A DNA stretch of 64,000 nucleotides from Thiospirochaeta perfilievii. GTDB lineage: Bacteria > Spirochaetota > Spirochaetia > DSM-2461. The notes under the pieces were generated by a model that ran no database searches, was not told where the DNA came from, and saw only the letters and a list, made by a program, of their open reading frames with translations. Numbering within the stretch: the stretch's first letter is position 1; every line of letters begins with the position of its first letter. Of the stretch, positions 62,938 through 64,000 are shown in pieces. A program made the translations under genes and the position numbers. Location: NCBI RefSeq assembly GCF_008329945.1, contig NZ_CP035807.1:2666001-2730000 (forward strand). The letters run 5' to 3'.

Positions 62938-63255
62938 ATCCTTTCTCGCCTCTTCAAAGGCTCTCTCTATTGCTCTATCAACAATAAGATTGATATTTTT
63001 TGTTTTAAACTCTATACCAGCTACTTGACCCTGTACATTGGCTACAGTTCCTACTATAACATCATTTGTATTATTAATATCTAAACATATTTCTAACTCA
63101 TCCCCAACAATTAATGTCTGCTTAATCCTAAGTAGAGTTCCAGACTCACTTATGTCATATATATAACAATCCTGCCACTTATCTGCATACCTTAGACGAA
63201 AGTACCCATCAAAATTGGCCTGAAATCTGGTTTTTTTTCTAAATTTTTCATTCAT
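62920..63255 (-). CDS. PilZ domain protein (c-di-GMP receptor type)
   Basis: 111 residues and essentially one PilZ domain. It has RKKTRFQANFDGYFRLR at the start, where the c-di-GMP-binding RxxxR lies, YIYDISESGTLLRI as the D.S..G motif equivalent, and VANVQGQVAGIEFK. The glycine of the canonical (D/N)xSxxG motif is kept (DISESG). Upstream codons to an ATG at 63291 would add a hydrophobic stretch, so the ATG at 63255 is preferred; neither has a Shine-Dalgarno sequence. The 3' end lies in the bidirectional terminator. Effector function is inferred from the family. Confidence 0.8.
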   Translation of the reverse strand: MNEKFRKKTRFQANFDGYFRLRYADKWQDCYIYDISESGTLLRIKQTLIVGDELEICLDINNTNDVIVGTVANVQGQVAGIEFKTKNINLIVDRAIERAFEEARKDKKKGF

Positions 63256-63371
63256 AAAAATAACATAAATTAAATATGAATAAAAAGCCATAATTAAATC
63301 TAACCTTTTAAGATATTGAAAGAAAAATTATTATGGTTCATTATAATAATGAGTAAAATAGAGGGAGAGAT

Positions 63372-64000
63372 ATGAAAAAAATTAGTTTTATTGGCGCTGG
63401 TAATATGGCATATGCCATGGCGGATGCTCTTTTTAACGGGAGTAAAGAGAGTACAATAGGTGTTTACGACATAGATAGTAATAGGGTTAAGCTTTTTTTG
63501 AACTCTTTTAATACTGCTGTAGAATACCCCTCAATTAAGTCCCTAGCTGATAGTTCGGATATAGTTATCTTAGCAGTTAAACCCCAGATAATTGATATTG
63601 TATTAGCAGATCTAGTAGATTGTAATAAGATCGTTGTCTCAATAGCCGCTGGAATAAGCCTAGAGTCATTAGTTGAAAAACTACCTAAAGCCTTTGTTAC
63701 AAGGGTTATGCCAAATACTCCATCCTTAGTAGGTGAAATGGCAGCAGGTGTATCTTTCTCTAAAACCATGAGTGAAAAGCAAAAAAGTGATGTTCTAAGT
63801 TTTTTAAACTACTCTGGGATGGCTATTGAAGTGGAAGATGAGTCTATGGATGCTGTTACAGGAATAAGTGGTTCAGGTCCCGCCTTTGCTGCAAGAATAA
63901 TGAACCATTTTATTAATGCTGGTATTGACCAGGGCCTAGATAGTCAGACATCAAGGAAGTTAGCACTTAATACATTTTTAGGAACAGCTAAGCTGCTTCT
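63372..64000 (+). CDS. proC: Pyrroline-5-carboxylate reductase (3' end outside window)
   Basis: Reduces 1-pyrroline-5-carboxylate to proline with NAD(P)H. 210 codons are visible. The N-terminal Rossmann motif is FIGAGNMAYAM at 6-16. ILAVKPQ, VSIAAGISLESL, RVMPNTPSLVGEMAAGVSF and the dimerisation-domain ISGSGPAF with DQGLD are all family features. GGGAGAG precedes the ATG. A TTGAAA/TATAAT pair upstream (63316-63321, 63342-63347) has a 20-nt spacer, too long for a confident promoter. The gene runs off the right edge. Confidence 0.95.
   Translation, partial: MKKISFIGAGNMAYAMADALFNGSKESTIGVYDIDSNRVKLFLNSFNTAVEYPSIKSLADSSDIVILAVKPQIIDIVLADLVDCNKIVVSIAAGISLESLVEKLPKAFVTRVMPNTPSLVGEMAAGVSFSKTMSEKQKSDVLSFLNYSGMAIEVEDESMDAVTGISGSGPAFAARIMNHFINAGIDQGLDSQTSRKLALNTFLGTAKLL

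Noticed and set aside
63316-63347. proC promoter TTGAAA ... TATAAT
   Set aside because: The spacer is 20 nt, beyond the usual 16-18, so I do not list it as a promoter.
1-64000. tRNA, rRNA, CRISPR arrays, insertion sequences, phage genes, riboswitches
   Set aside because: I looked for tRNA arm motifs, direct repeats with spacers, transposase motifs and long structured 5' leaders and saw none that could be supported.

Overview
The window is about 64 kb of AT-rich chromosomal DNA, densely packed with housekeeping and metabolic genes on both strands. The gene repertoire fits an anaerobic or facultative, fermentative spirochaete. It has AdhE, a 2-hydroxyacyl-CoA dehydratase-type activase of about 1,420 residues, a long glutamate dehydrogenase, a DUF4954 beta-helix protein, several c-di-GMP proteins and exported proteins of unknown family. 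Placing it in Spirochaetota is my inference from family content, because no rRNA or other marker is present. I see no phage, IS element, CRISPR array, tRNA or rRNA.

Layout. Positions 1-5184 hold the 3' part of adhE, an exported Bax/FlgJ-like glucosaminidase, aroK-aroC (minus strand) and a 65-residue conserved-looking protein. Positions 5185-14559 hold a GGDEF-EAL protein, a histidinol-phosphatase/Dabb/Dus operon, and a minus-strand run: 4-TM protein, RqcH-like NFACT protein, Memo protein, pseudokinase-like membrane protein, murD. Positions 14646-19609 hold a 952-residue glutamate dehydrogenase, an exported zinc-ribbon protein, an Lrp regulator and an MBL-fold hydrolase. Positions 19634-24446 form a Leloir galactose operon (lacI-galK-galE-galT) with promoter, palindromic operator and terminator. 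Positions 24486-33319 hold DUF2721, a membrane LuxR-type regulator, phosphoglucomutase, DUF4954, a NeuB-type synthase, serS and an exported LamG-like protein. Positions 33379-40538 hold a DEAD-box helicase with an RGG tail, an AEC carrier, rdgB, a sigma-region-4-like protein, a 4-TM protein and a sensor histidine kinase. Positions 40571-46819 hold the activase with its TetR regulator and an MFS exporter. Positions 46917-51201 form a sulfur-related cluster (CoA-disulfide reductase-rhodanese and YeeE/YedE transporter) followed by an AGCS symporter. Positions 51240-64000 hold a candidate small RNA, GH20 hexosaminidase, AlkD, an FAD oxidoreductase, topA, a PAS-GGDEF-EAL phosphodiesterase, ftsH, a small TM protein, an SPFH protein, PilZ and the 5' part of proC.

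Three genes (galK, the histidine kinase, the AGCS symporter) are each broken by an apparent one-base loss. Each break lies exactly at an in-frame AAA-AAA run of six A, and one extra A restores a full-length product every time. A fourth A-run at the galK start shows the same sign. This is either a systematic homopolymer under-call or a slippage phenomenon. Ten genes lack a Shine-Dalgarno sequence and instead carry a TATAAT-like hexamer exactly 6 or 7 nt before the start codon, which suggests leaderless mRNAs. A near-consensus promoter at 51240-51268 drives only about 60 nt ending in a strong terminator, a good small-RNA candidate. Functionally, galactose enters glycolysis through galK/galE/galT and the phosphoglucomutase. 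AdhE and the activase point to fermentative redox metabolism. Two complementary c-di-GMP enzymes and a PilZ receptor point to second-messenger control.
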